Assembly (NCBI RefSeq): GCF_001721295.1
Contig: NZ_MDDS01000022.1
Coordinates: 1 to 51,087, forward strand
DNA: 51,087 bases
Reading direction: 5' to 3'
Source: Sphingomonas turrisvirgatae
GTDB taxonomy: Bacteria > Pseudomonadota > Alphaproteobacteria > Sphingomonadales > Sphingomonadaceae
Positions 41,579 through 50,699 of the stretch are shown here, piece by piece; the stretch's first letter is position 1; every line of letters begins with the position of its first letter. A model generated the notes under the pieces. It was not told the DNA's origin, did no database searches, and saw only the letters and a list, made by a program, of their open reading frames with translations. Position numbers and translations under genes: made by a program.

Positions 41579-42322
41579 TCAGCGCAGCCGTAGCGGGGCG
41601 TACGGGACTACCGCGTCGGATACGACATTGCGCATGTCGGCCACGGGAATGACGACATCGTTGCTCGCGGTCACGACATCGAACGCGCCGGTCTGGAACG
41701 CCGCGGGATCGGCACGCAGGAAGGGGGCGGCGAGCATGGGCGCAGCGGCCACCTGCTGCGGCTCGAGGCGGGGCGCGCCGCGACGGACTCGGGGATCGTC
41801 GATCTCGTAATCGACGACGCTGACGATGCCGCCAAGCTGCGTCACCTCGAACAGCCGGCGGGCGAATTCGCGCGGGAACCGGATACAGCCATGCGAAGCG
41901 GGATAGCCGGGCAGCACGCCGGCATGGAGCGCGATCCCGGTCCAGGTCAGCCGCTGCATGAACGGCATCGGTGCGTTGCTGTAGAGGTTGGAGCGGTGAA
42001 ACTCCCGCTTTTGCAAGATCGTGAACTCGCCGACCGGCGTCCTCTTGCCCGGCTTCCCCGTCGAGACCGTCGAAGCGGCGATCAGCACGCCGCCGCGATA
42101 GACATAGGCAATCTGACCGGGAAGGCTGATGAGGATCGAGACATCGGTGGCATTGCCGGTGCGCTGATAGGCTGCATCCTCGAGCCAGGTCCATTGGCCG
42201 GTGCGCAGCAACAGTTCCTGCGCCGCCGTGGCGGCTATGGGCTGTGAAGCGGCGGGCGCCGCCGCCAGCAGCGCGACGCCGACCCCCCCCACCCACAATG
42301 CCCCCGCCAGTGCCAGGCCCAT
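41579..42322 (-). CDS. L,D-transpeptidase (YkuD family)
   Basis: This 247-residue protein has a signal peptide or anchor at 1-26 (MGLALAGALWVGGVGVALLAAAPAAS), then the YkuD domain: ILISLPGQIAYVYRGGVLIAASTVSTGKPGKRTPVGEFTI and the catalytic motif HAGVLPGYPASHGCIRFP with the nucleophile Cys. Such enzymes make 3-3 cross-links in peptidoglycan or attach proteins to it. The ATG at 42322 is chosen because it begins the signal peptide. The C-terminal 80 residues after the domain are Ala/Val-rich and of unknown role. It ends about 100 bp before the riboswitch. Confidence 0.92.
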   Translation of the reverse strand: MGLALAGALWVGGVGVALLAAAPAASQPIAATAAQELLLRTGQWTWLEDAAYQRTGNATDVSILISLPGQIAYVYRGGVLIAASTVSTGKPGKRTPVGEFTILQKREFHRSNLYSNAPMPFMQRLTWTGIALHAGVLPGYPASHGCIRFPREFARRLFEVTQLGGIVSVVDYEIDDPRVRRGAPRLEPQQVAAAPMLAAPFLRADPAAFQTGAFDVVTASNDVVIPVADMRNVVSDAVVPYAPLRLR

Positions 42323-42548
42323 CGCAACCTCCCTAGCCGCGTGCACGGTTAACGCGGCGGTTACGATTGGGTGCCATGCCGGAACGAGTCCCGCCAAACG
42401 AAAAATCCGCGACGACTTCGCCAGCAGTATCGGCGGACGGACCGCAAAGTGCGGCGAACGGCGCCGAAATCGGGAACATGTTCAAGCGAATCGAACCAGT
42501 TGCAACTATATTGGGCACGAGCGAAGTTTGTGGGGGCGCAGAGGACGC

Positions 42549-43271
42549 ATGAACGAATTGATCGACACCCATTCGGCCGGGGCGGCATCGTCGCGCCGCG
42601 CATTCCTGAAGTCTGCCGCCGCGGTGGCGGGCACCGGCCTGCTCTATGGCTGCGCATCGACCAGCGTGAAAACGGCGGCGTTGCCGGCCGCTGCCCCGGT
42701 ACCCGTGCCGCCGCCGGTCGCGGTCGCAGTCGAGCAGGCAACGCCGGCGCGAGTCGCACCACGTGGCGTGCGCCCGGAACTGTTCCAGCGCGCGCTCGCC
42801 GCGCTCGAGCAGCATGGCAGCCGGATCCGCCAGCAGGACCGGATCGCGATCGCCGATTTTTCGATGGCTTCGTCGCGGCTGCGCTTTCACCTGATCGACC
42901 TGCATAGCGGGCTGACGCGCTCGCTGCTGGTGGCGCACGGCATCGGTTCCGATCCGTCGCATACCGGCACGCTGCAGCGCTTTTCGAACGAGGTCGGGTC
43001 GGAAGCGACGTGCGAAGGCGCCTTCCTTGCCGCGAACTATTATGTCGGACAGCACCACATGTCGCAGCGGCTGATCGGGCTGGATGCGACCAACAACAAT
43101 GCACTGGACCGCGCGATCGTCATTCATGCCGCCTGGTATTCGAATCCCGATATGATCGCCAAACATGGCAAGCTGGGTCGCAGCCAAGGGTGTTTCGCGG
43201 TCGGCCAGCAGGATCTGGAAAAAGTCTTCTCGCTGCTCGGCGAAGGGCGGATGATCTACGCGTCGATCTGA
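42549..43271 (+). CDS. Murein L,D-transpeptidase catalytic domain protein (YkuD_2 family)
   Basis: This 240-residue protein has an N-terminal twin-arginine-like signal (SSRRAFLKSAAAVAGTGLLYGCAS) that also contains a lipobox-like LLYGC. It is followed by a Pro/Ala/Val linker and the domain RIAIADFSMASSRLRFHLIDLHSGL, GTLQRFSNEVGSEATCEGAFLAANYYVGQH, IVIHAAWYSNPD and LGRSQGCFAVGQQDLE. The His and Cys (SQGCF) are the catalytic residues. It is related to, but distinct from, the classical YkuD protein encoded divergently next door. Confidence 0.88.
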   Translation: MNELIDTHSAGAASSRRAFLKSAAAVAGTGLLYGCASTSVKTAALPAAAPVPVPPPVAVAVEQATPARVAPRGVRPELFQRALAALEQHGSRIRQQDRIAIADFSMASSRLRFHLIDLHSGLTRSLLVAHGIGSDPSHTGTLQRFSNEVGSEATCEGAFLAANYYVGQHHMSQRLIGLDATNNNALDRAIVIHAAWYSNPDMIAKHGKLGRSQGCFAVGQQDLEKVFSLLGEGRMIYASI

Positions 43272-43328
43272 TCGCATGTAATTGACATGGGTTGGTGCGT
43301 CGGCACCGCGTGCCGCTAGGCTGTCGCG

Positions 43329-43859
43329 ATGACCGAGACCCTATCGCCCGTTCTGCCGACCGAGATCGAGGACGCTGCCGCCGCCGTGCTGACGCGCGCT
43401 TCCGATGCCGGGCTGATGCTCGCGACCGCCGAGAGCTGCACCGGAGGTTTGCTGGCCTCCCTGCTCACCGATGTTCAGGGGGTCAGTTCGATCTTCGAGC
43501 GCGGCTTCGTCGTCTATTCCGAAGACGCCAAGTGCGAGCTGCTGCACGTGGCGCGCGACAAGGTGGACCGGTGCGGGGCAGTCAGCCGTGAGGTGGCGCT
43601 GGCCATGGCCGACGGCGCGCTCGCGGCCAGCCATGCCGACATCGCGCTGTCGATCACCGGCTTTGCCGGACCGGGCGGCCCGGACGACGAACCGGGCCTG
43701 GTTCATTTCGCCTGTGCAAGGAAAGGGCGTGACACGGCGCACCGCGAAGCGCATTTCGGCGATATCGGCCGTGGGCCGACGCGGATCGCATGCCTGCGCG
43801 TCGCGTTGGAGATGATCGGGCAAGCGCTCGATCAGGACGTAGGGTTAGGCGGGACTTGA
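43329..43859 (+). CDS. pncC: Nicotinamide-nucleotide amidohydrolase PncC (CinA C-terminal family)
   Basis: This 176-residue protein matches the CinA C-terminal domain: LMLATAESCTGGLLASLLTDVQGVSSIFERGFVVYSEDAK, the catalytic Ser/Thr region TAESCTGG, and ALSITGFAGPGGPDDEPGLVHFACA. PncC turns NMN into nicotinic-acid mononucleotide, recycling NAD breakdown products. The next gene encodes NAD synthase and overlaps by TGATG, so the pair forms an NAD-salvage unit. Confidence 0.93.
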   Translation: MTETLSPVLPTEIEDAAAAVLTRASDAGLMLATAESCTGGLLASLLTDVQGVSSIFERGFVVYSEDAKCELLHVARDKVDRCGAVSREVALAMADGALAASHADIALSITGFAGPGGPDDEPGLVHFACARKGRDTAHREAHFGDIGRGPTRIACLRVALEMIGQALDQDVGLGGT

Positions 43860-45907
43860 TGGCGGAACACCGGTTCTATTCGATCCATTCGCATGGGCTG
43901 GTCCGCATCGGTTGCTGTACGCCGCACGCTTCGGCCGGGGACATTACCGCAAATACCCAGTCCCACATCGAACTGGCGCAACAGGGCGATGCGGCGGGCG
44001 CCGACCTGCTGCTGTTTCCGGAGCTTTCGCTCACCAGCTATGCCATTGACGACCTGCACCTGCAGGACGCGGTGCAGCGCGCCACGCGCGAGGGGCTGGC
44101 GGCACTGATCGCGGCGAGCGCGACGCTCAAGCCGGTCCTGATCGTCGGCGCAGCGATCGAGCGGAACGGGCGGCTTTACAACACCGCCGTCGTGATCGCG
44201 CGCGGGCGCGTCCTCGGCGTGGTGCCCAAAAGCTATTTCCCCAACTATCGTGAATATTACGAGAAGCGCTGGTTCGCGAGCGGCGTTGGCCTAAGCGGTA
44301 CGATCGACATCGCCGGTCAGGAGGCGCCGTTCGGCGTCGACCTGATCTTTGCCGCCCACGACCTTCCCGACTTCACCTTCCATGTCGAGATTTGCGAGGA
44401 TTTCTGGGGTCCGCTGCCGCCTTCGACGCTCGGCGCGATGGCCGGGGCGCTGATCCTGTGCAACCTGTCGGCGTCGAACATCACGGTCGGCAAGGCGCGC
44501 GAACGAGCTGCGCTGTGTGCGGCACAGTCCATTCGCTGCGCTGCCGCCTATGCCTTTTCCGCCGCTGGCCCGGGCGAGAGCACGACCGACATGGCGTGGG
44601 ACGGGCAAAGCCTGATCTATGAACTGGGTGACCTGCTCGCCGCATCGGAGCGGTTCGGGCTGGAACCCGAGATCGCCTATGCCGATGCCGATGTCGGAAA
44701 GCTGCGGCAGGAACGTACGCGCTTCGGCACGTTCAACGACAGCGCCGTCGCAAGCAGCCATCCGGAGAATCGCTTTCGGCGCGTGACATTCGCGCACGAG
44801 CCAGGCTTTGGGGATATCGGTCTGCGCCGCCCGGTGCGCCGTTATCCCTTTGTGCCGAACGATCCGGCCAGGCTGGACGAGGATTGTTTCGAGGCGTTCA
44901 ACATCCAGGTGGAAGGTTTGCGCAAGCGGATCGAATCCACTGGCGCCAAGCGGCTGGTCATCGGCGTATCGGGCGGGATCGATTCCACGCATGCCCTGAT
45001 CGTGGCGGCAAAGGCGGCGGACCGGATCGGCATGGCGCGCGCCGATATCCTGGGCTTTACGATGCCAGGATTCGCGACGAGCGAGGGCACCAAGTTGAAT
45101 GCCTGGGCGCTGATGAACGCGCTCGGCATCACGGGCGAAGAGATCGATATCCGTCCCGCCGCGCGGCAGATGCTGAGCGATATGGACCATCCGTTCGCGG
45201 GCGGCGAACCCGTCTATGACGTGACGTTCGAGAATGTGCAGGCCGGGTTGCGCACCGATTATCTGTTCCGCCTTGCCAACCAGCGCGGCGGGTTCGTGAT
45301 CGGCACCGGCGATCTTTCGGAACTGGCGCTGGGCTGGTGCACCTATGGCGTCGGCGATCACATGTCGCACTATGCCGTCAACGCGGGTGTGCCCAAGACG
45401 CTGATCCAGTATCTGATCCGCTGGTGCGAGCGTACCGACCAGTTCGATGCCGAGACCGACCGCGTGCTGGAAGCGATCCTCGCACAGGAAATCTCGCCCG
45501 AACTGGTGCCTGCCGATGCCGATGGCGCGATGCAAAGTACCGAGGCCAAGATCGGGCCCTACGCGCTCAACGACTTCTTCGCGCATGAGGTGGTGCGGCA
45601 CGGCACCGCGCCGTCGAAGATCGCCTTCCTCGCGCTGCATGCCTGGCGGGATCGCGGGGCCGGCTTGTGGCCGATCGGCATTCCGGAAGTGGCGCGGCCC
45701 GAATATGACTTGGCGACGATCCGACATTGGCTGGAGAAATTCCTGGTGCGCTTTTTCCAGACCAGCCAGTTCAAGCGCAGCGCGATTCCGAACGGGCCGA
45801 AGGTATCGTCGGCCGGTGCGCTGAGCCCGCGTGGCGACTGGCGCGCGCCATCCGATGGGACGGCGCGGCCATGGCTTGACGAATTGAAGGCGAACCTGCC
45901 GGGCTGA
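43859..45907 (+). CDS. nadE: Glutamine-dependent NAD+ synthase
   Basis: The 682-residue two-domain enzyme begins with a nitrilase-type glutaminase domain (Glu55 in [11 protein letters not shown], Lys in [19 protein letters not shown], nucleophile Cys in [10 protein letters not shown]). A C-terminal NAD synthase domain follows, with the ATP loop [16 protein letters not shown]. It converts deamido-NAD to NAD using ammonia from glutamine. The length fits the long bacterial form. The ATG at 43859 overlaps the pncC stop. Confidence 0.96.
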   Translation: MAEHRFYSIHSHGLVRIGCCTPHASAGDITANTQSHIELAQQGDAAGADLLLFPELSLTSYAIDDLHLQDAVQRATREGLAALIAASATLKPVLIVGAAIERNGRLYNTAVVIARGRVLGVVPKSYFPNYREYYEKRWFASGVGLSGTIDIAGQEAPFGVDLIFAAHDLPDFTFHVEICEDFWGPLPPSTLGAMAGALILCNLSASNITVGKARERAALCAAQSIRCAAAYAFSAAGPGESTTDMAWDGQSLIYELGDLLAASERFGLEPEIAYADADVGKLRQERTRFGTFNDSAVASSHPENRFRRVTFAHEPGFGDIGLRRPVRRYPFVPNDPARLDEDCFEAFNIQVEGLRKRIESTGAKRLVIGVSGGIDSTHALIVAAKAADRIGMARADILGFTMPGFATSEGTKLNAWALMNALGITGEEIDIRPAARQMLSDMDHPFAGGEPVYDVTFENVQAGLRTDYLFRLANQRGGFVIGTGDLSELALGWCTYGVGDHMSHYAVNAGVPKTLIQYLIRWCERTDQFDAETDRVLEAILAQEISPELVPADADGAMQSTEAKIGPYALNDFFAHEVVRHGTAPSKIAFLALHAWRDRGAGLWPIGIPEVARPEYDLATIRHWLEKFLVRFFQTSQFKRSAIPNGPKVSSAGALSPRGDWRAPSDGTARPWLDELKANLPG

Positions 45908-45911
45908 TTGC

Positions 45912-48900
45912 TCAGGCGTCGAGCGCAGCGCGCACCGTGTTGGCGAGCGTGGCAATGCCGAACGGCTTGGTCAGCACGCGGCCGCCATCGGAGAGGCGCT
46001 GGGCGATCGCCGCTTCGTCGGGCGTATAGCCACTGGTGAAGAGCACCTTGAGCGACGGGCGCTGCAGCCTTGCACGGCGGGCAAGTTCGTCGCCGGTCAG
46101 TTCCGGCATGACGACATCGGTAAACAGCAGCGTGACCGGCTGACCGGTGTCGAGCAGGCGCAGCGCCTCCCGCCCATCGGGCGCGTGCAGGACGGTGTAG
46201 CCAAGCTCACGCAGCGCCTCGACCGAATAGTTGCGCACCCGTTCTTCATCCTCGACCACGAGGATGACCTCGTCGGCGGAGCCCGTGGCGAGCACGCCTT
46301 CATCGCTTACAGGCGCAGTGTCGGCGAGCGGGCCGCCATGGCGCGGCAGTAGCAAGTGCACCCGCGTACCTTCGCCCAGCCGCGAATCGATCGAGACATG
46401 GCCACCCGACTGCCGCGCGAAGCCGAAGACCTGGCTCAGCCCAAGCCCAGTCCCCTTGCCAACGCCCTTGGTGGTGAAGAAGGGGTCGAAGGCGCGGGCC
46501 ACGGTATCGGGTGACATGCCACCGCCCGTATCGATCACCGTCAGCTCGACATAATCGCCGGGCGCCACGCCCATCGCCTCGGCCGCGGCGCGGTGCAGGC
46601 TGCGGTTGGCCGTAGCGATGGTCAGCATGCCGCCATTGGGCATGGCGTCGCGCGCGTTGACGCACAGATTGAGGATGACGTTTTCAAGCTGGTTGGGATC
46701 GGCCATCGCCGCATCGACTTCGCCGGCCAGCCGGGTCTCGATCATGATGTCCTCGCCGAGTGTGCGCATCAGCAACTCGACCATGTCGCGCACCTGGCGG
46801 TTTACATCGAGCGGCACGGGCGCAAGCGGCTGTTGCCGCGCGAAACCGAGCAGCCGCTGCGTCAGCGCCGCGGCGCGGCTGGCACCGTCCTTGGCCGCGA
46901 CGATATAGCGATCGATCTCATGATTGCCCTGCGCAAGGCGCCGCTCCATCATGTCGAGCGCGCCGATAACCACCGCCAGCATGTTGTTAAAATCATGCGC
47001 GATGCCGCCGGTCAACTGACCCACGGCCTCCATCTTCTGCGCCTGCCGCAATCTTGCTTCGGCAGCCATCAGCTGGCTGGTGCGTTCGGCAACCGCATTC
47101 TCCAGTTCGACCCTGGAGCGCGCCAGTACTTCGCGCGCATCGACGATGTCCTGAATGTCGGTGCAAGTGCCGAACCAGCGCGTGATCTGGCCATCGTCCG
47201 CGCGAACCGGCTGTGCCCGGCCAAGCACCCAGCGATAGGTGCCGCTATGGTGCCGAAGCCGGTATTCGATGTGATAGGGCTCGCCCGTTTCCAGGCAGTG
47301 CCGCCAGACCTGCCATGCGCGGTCCTGATCGTCCGGATGGAACATGTCGTTCCACCCCTGCCCGTCGGTCGATCCATGAGGCACGCCGGTGAACTCATAC
47401 CAGCGGTCGTTATAGTAATCGTGGAAGCCATCGGCTTGAGCCGACCAGACCATCGGGTCGATCGAGTTCGCGATCGCCCGGAACTTGGCTTCGCTCTCGC
47501 GCAGTGCGGTGACCGCAGCGGCGCGCTCGACCGCGTCCCACGCAGTTTCGGCAACCGCCTCGATGAGGTTCACCTCCTCCTCGGTCCAGTCTCGAGGTTG
47601 GGCGCTGTTGACGTAGAGCGTCGCAACCCACACGCCGCCACGGCTGAGCGGCACGCCAACGCCGGCAGGAGACAAGCGTGCGATCCCAGCCGTCGCGAAA
47701 TCCGGATCGTTGAGGGAATCGGCAAACGCGACCGTCTTGCCTGTGCGATAGCTGGTCAGCGCCGGCCCCAGCATGGCGGCGGGCATCGTACCGGTGAAGG
47801 GGGGCAAGCGATCGGTCGTGACGCTGGGTCCGAACTGAACGTCGCCATCCGGCCGCACGCGATAGAAGCCCGCGCGATCGAGTTTCATGCGCCGTGCGAG
47901 CGCCGCTGCGCTCAACTCCATGATCGCATCGGGTGAATCGAGGCCCCGCATCCGGTCCGCCAGGCCATAGACGAACGCCTGAGCCTCGATCGCCGCCTGC
48001 AGATCGTGCGCCGCTTGCTGCGCCGCGATTTCGGCCGAGCGCCGCTCCGTCACATCGAAGCTGACCCCCGGAAACCGCTTGGGCGCGCCGTTCTCGTCAT
48101 AGCTGCAACGACCCTGAGCCGTCACCCAGCGCACGTCGCCGTTCGCCAGAACCAGGCGATACTCGGTCTCGAACCGCTGACGACTGGCAATCGCCGTCTG
48201 GATCGCGGCTTGCACCCGCTCGGCATCGTCCGGATGAATTCGCGAGAAGAACAGGGCAAGGGGTCCGCCCCGCTCCGCGACGGCTGGATCAACGCCATAG
48301 AGGCGGGCGAAGCGTGCGTCGGCGCGCACTCGGTCCGCCGCGATATCCCAGTCCCAAGTGCCGACGCCATGCGACGCCTCCAGCGCCAGTTGCAGGCGTT
48401 CCTCGCTCTGGCGCAGCTTCGCCTCGGCCATCGCGCGTTCAGTGACGTCGTTTGCCTCGACGAAGATGTCGGTCGTGACGCCGTTGGCATCCTTGAGCGG
48501 CTGATAGACGAAATCGAGCAGACGGGTTTCGCGCACGCCTTTTCGCGTGAGGACGACGGGAGTGCCGCTCGCCCGGAATGTCTCGCCTGTCGTGAATACC
48601 TCGTCGAGCAATTGAACGAACCCCTGCTCGACCACTTCGGGCAGTGCCTCGGCAATACTTCGGCCGAGCAGCGCCCGCTCGCCGGTCAGCTCGATGTAGG
48701 CGCGATTTGCCAGTTCGATCCGGTGAGAAGGGCCGTGGAGCAGCGCGATCGCTCCGGGCGCTTGCTCCACGATGTCGCGCAGCCGACCAACTTCAGCAAG
48801 GCGCGCGCGTTCTGCCAGAACCGAGCGAGTTGTCTCGTTGCCTTGGTTGAGCACACCGACGACGTCGCCATGCTCGTCGCGGATCGGCGTGAAGCTGTAG

Positions 48901-49289
48901 TTCCAGTAAGTTTCGTGAACGCGGCCGTCACGAACCATGTCGAGCCGCTGATCATAGGTAGCAAAGCCTTCGCCGCTCGCGATCACCTGCGCAAATTGCG
49001 GCCCCACCACGTCCCAGATCTCAGGGAACACATCCTGGCCGGGTTGGCCGAGTGACCAGGGATGGCGCTCTGCGGGAATGGGCGCCCATGCATCGTTGTA
49101 AAAGAGCCGAAGCTCTTCGCCCCAGTAGATCGCCATGGGAAAGCTCGACGAGATCGCCAGTCCGAGCGCGAACCGAAGCGCCTGCGGCCAGCCTTCAATC
49201 GGCCCGACCGGATGCGCCCCCCAATCGTGATCCCGAATTCGGCGCGCCATCTGGCCATCATGATCGAGAAAGCGCAGATGGTTTTCCAT
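45912..49289 (-). CDS. Hybrid sensor histidine kinase with PAS and GAF domains and receiver
   Basis: The 1125-residue soluble kinase contains a PAS-type region (MENHLRFLDHDGQMARRIRDHDWG...), further PAS/PAC units (NDVTERAMAEAKLRQSEERL; FDVTERRSAEIAAQQ; CTDIQDIVDAREVL) and a GAF-like domain in the middle. Then come a HisKA domain with phospho-acceptor His765 (GGIAHDFNNML), an HATPase (NLCVNARDAMPNGG, GLGLSQVFGFARQSGG) and a C-terminal receiver with Asp1058 (LLFTDVVMPELTGDE). No membrane helix or HPt domain is seen. The ATG at 49289 is preferred; the longer frame would cover the promoter and start of the divergent gene. The signal is unknown; the next-door FAH-family gene is a possible but unproven link. 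Confidence 0.93.
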   Translation of the reverse strand: MENHLRFLDHDGQMARRIRDHDWGAHPVGPIEGWPQALRFALGLAISSSFPMAIYWGEELRLFYNDAWAPIPAERHPWSLGQPGQDVFPEIWDVVGPQFAQVIASGEGFATYDQRLDMVRDGRVHETYWNYSFTPIRDEHGDVVGVLNQGNETTRSVLAERARLAEVGRLRDIVEQAPGAIALLHGPSHRIELANRAYIELTGERALLGRSIAEALPEVVEQGFVQLLDEVFTTGETFRASGTPVVLTRKGVRETRLLDFVYQPLKDANGVTTDIFVEANDVTERAMAEAKLRQSEERLQLALEASHGVGTWDWDIAADRVRADARFARLYGVDPAVAERGGPLALFFSRIHPDDAERVQAAIQTAIASRQRFETEYRLVLANGDVRWVTAQGRCSYDENGAPKRFPGVSFDVTERRSAEIAAQQAAHDLQAAIEAQAFVYGLADRMRGLDSPDAIMELSAAALARRMKLDRAGFYRVRPDGDVQFGPSVTTDRLPPFTGTMPAAMLGPALTSYRTGKTVAFADSLNDPDFATAGIARLSPAGVGVPLSRGGVWVATLYVNSAQPRDWTEEEVNLIEAVAETAWDAVERAAAVTALRESEAKFRAIANSIDPMVWSAQADGFHDYYNDRWYEFTGVPHGSTDGQGWNDMFHPDDQDRAWQVWRHCLETGEPYHIEYRLRHHSGTYRWVLGRAQPVRADDGQITRWFGTCTDIQDIVDAREVLARSRVELENAVAERTSQLMAAEARLRQAQKMEAVGQLTGGIAHDFNNMLAVVIGALDMMERRLAQGNHEIDRYIVAAKDGASRAAALTQRLLGFARQQPLAPVPLDVNRQVRDMVELLMRTLGEDIMIETRLAGEVDAAMADPNQLENVILNLCVNARDAMPNGGMLTIATANRSLHRAAAEAMGVAPGDYVELTVIDTGGGMSPDTVARAFDPFFTTKGVGKGTGLGLSQVFGFARQSGGHVSIDSRLGEGTRVHLLLPRHGGPLADTAPVSDEGVLATGSADEVILVVEDEERVRNYSVEALRELGYTVLHAPDGREALRLLDTGQPVTLLFTDVVMPELTGDELARRARLQRPSLKVLFTSGYTPDEAAIAQRLSDGGRVLTKPFGIATLANTVRAALDA

Positions 49290-49391
49290 CGAATTAGCGT
49301 GGGGTAGCCACAGGCTCCCGTCAATGCAGCGACGCCCCTCGACAGGCGAAATCCGCCCCGTAAGGTGCGCAAACTGGAGCAGGAGAAGCAC

Positions 49392-50399
49392 GTGAAACTC
49401 GCAAGTCTCAAAGCTGGCCGCGATGGCCGGCTGGTCGTCGTATCCGCGGACCTGGCCTGGTGCGCGGACGCGGGACACATCGCGCCGACGCTTCAAGCAG
49501 CGTTGGACGACTGGCAACGGGTCGAAGGTGATCTGCGCAACCTTGCCACTGATCTCGAGCATGAGGTGATCCCCCGCGATCGCTTTCACGAGCGCGACGC
49601 AGCCTCCCCGCTCCCGCGAGCCTATCAGTGGGCTGACGGATCAGCCTATGTGAACCATGTCGCGCTGGTACGCCAGGCGCGCGGCGCCGAGATGCCGGAG
49701 AGCTTCTGGCACGATCCATTGATGTACCAGGGCGGATCGGACGGGTTCCTTGGACCTCGCGATCCCATTCCGCTCGCAGATGAAAGCTGGGGCTGCGATT
49801 TCGAGGCCGAGGTCGTCGTGATCACAGGCGACGTCCCGCTCGGAGCTACGCGCGAGCAGGCTCTGGCGGCAATCCGCCTCGTAGGGCTGACCAATGACGT
49901 TTCACTGCGCAACCTGATACCGGGCGAACTGGCCAAGGGATTTGGATTCTTCCAGGCCAAGCCGGCAAGTGCGTTCTCGCCCGTCTTCGTCACGCCAGAC
50001 GCGCTGGGCGATTGGTGGCAGGACGGAAAGCTTCACCGCAAGCTGCTGGTCGACCTAAACGGCGAACCCTTCGGACGCGCCGAAGCGGGTGAAGACATGA
50101 CGTTCGATTTCGGCACACTGATCGCACATGCCGCGAAAACGCGGTCGCTGAGCGCAGGAACCATCATCGGATCGGGCACGGTCTCCAATCGTGGGGGTGA
50201 CGGCGGACCTGGTCAGCCCATCGCATCGGGCGGGGTGGGCTATAGCTGCATCGCGGAAGTGCGAACGGTCGAGACGATCCGGAATGGCGCGCCGACGACG
50301 CCGTTCATGAAGGCGGGCGACACGGTGCGAATTTGGGCTGAAGATGATCGACATCATCCGATTTTCGGCGTGATCGAACAGACTGTCGCCGCAAGCTGA
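49392..50399 (+). CDS. Fumarylacetoacetate-hydrolase-family protein
   Basis: The 335-residue protein begins with a GTG at 49392 after GGAGCAGGAGAAG. It shows the FAA-hydrolase core with metal-ligand acidic residues in CDFEAEVVVITGDVP, then VGLTNDVSLRNLIPGELAKGFGFFQAKPASAFSPVFVTPD and TIIGSGTVSNRGGDG. In tyrosine degradation the eukaryotic-like enzyme cleaves fumarylacetoacetate; bacterial members of about 330 residues often do so too, but no hmgA or hpd lies nearby, so other 2-keto-acid substrates are possible. Divergent from the hybrid kinase. Confidence 0.9.
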   Translation: MKLASLKAGRDGRLVVVSADLAWCADAGHIAPTLQAALDDWQRVEGDLRNLATDLEHEVIPRDRFHERDAASPLPRAYQWADGSAYVNHVALVRQARGAEMPESFWHDPLMYQGGSDGFLGPRDPIPLADESWGCDFEAEVVVITGDVPLGATREQALAAIRLVGLTNDVSLRNLIPGELAKGFGFFQAKPASAFSPVFVTPDALGDWWQDGKLHRKLLVDLNGEPFGRAEAGEDMTFDFGTLIAHAAKTRSLSAGTIIGSGTVSNRGGDGGPGQPIASGGVGYSCIAEVRTVETIRNGAPTTPFMKAGDTVRIWAEDDRHHPIFGVIEQTVAAS

Positions 50400-50642
50400 T
50401 CGTCGCACGGTCCGGCGGGGGCGAGGGAACTGGTTCCCGGCAGCCGCCGTCGGGTCGCGCTTGGTTAGCTGGGTTGGGCAGAATGATGCGTGCTGCTGCT
50501 GGACTGCTCAACGCACGCAACCTGTCGATGCTTGATCGGCTCACGCAAATAAGCTGACGCCCGTGATCGGACATGGGCAGCCTGCGTTGGCCGGCGTTAG
50601 CAGTCCCCGCCCCGGAAACCTATTTAGAAGTACATACGAAAA
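50400..50642. other. Intergenic DNA without recognisable gene
   Basis: Between the FAH-family gene and the OmpA-type gene I see only short chance frames. GGGAAC-TG-GTTCCC at 50425-50438 is a perfect small palindrome that could end the FAH-family transcript. Confidence 0.5.
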
Positions 50643-50668
50643 GGGGAGACTGGTTGCCCAGCCTCCCC
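50643..50668 (-). terminator. Rho-independent terminator after the OmpA-type gene
   Basis: On the minus strand GGGGAGG-CTGG and CCAG-TCTCCCC form a stem with a short loop, followed by CTTTTCG; on the plus strand ATTTTC follows. It lies 32 bases past the stop of the minus-strand gene and can act in both directions. Confidence 0.75.
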
Positions 50669-50699
50669 GATTTTCGATCCGCAAAGCGGAACGCGTGGC

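Noticed and set aside
44291..45955. 554-codon minus-strand frame
   Set aside because: Shadow of nadE; NAD synthase motifs on the plus strand are clear.
46593..47936. 447-codon plus-strand frame
   Set aside because: Antisense to the kinase core of the hybrid histidine kinase; no recognisable motif.
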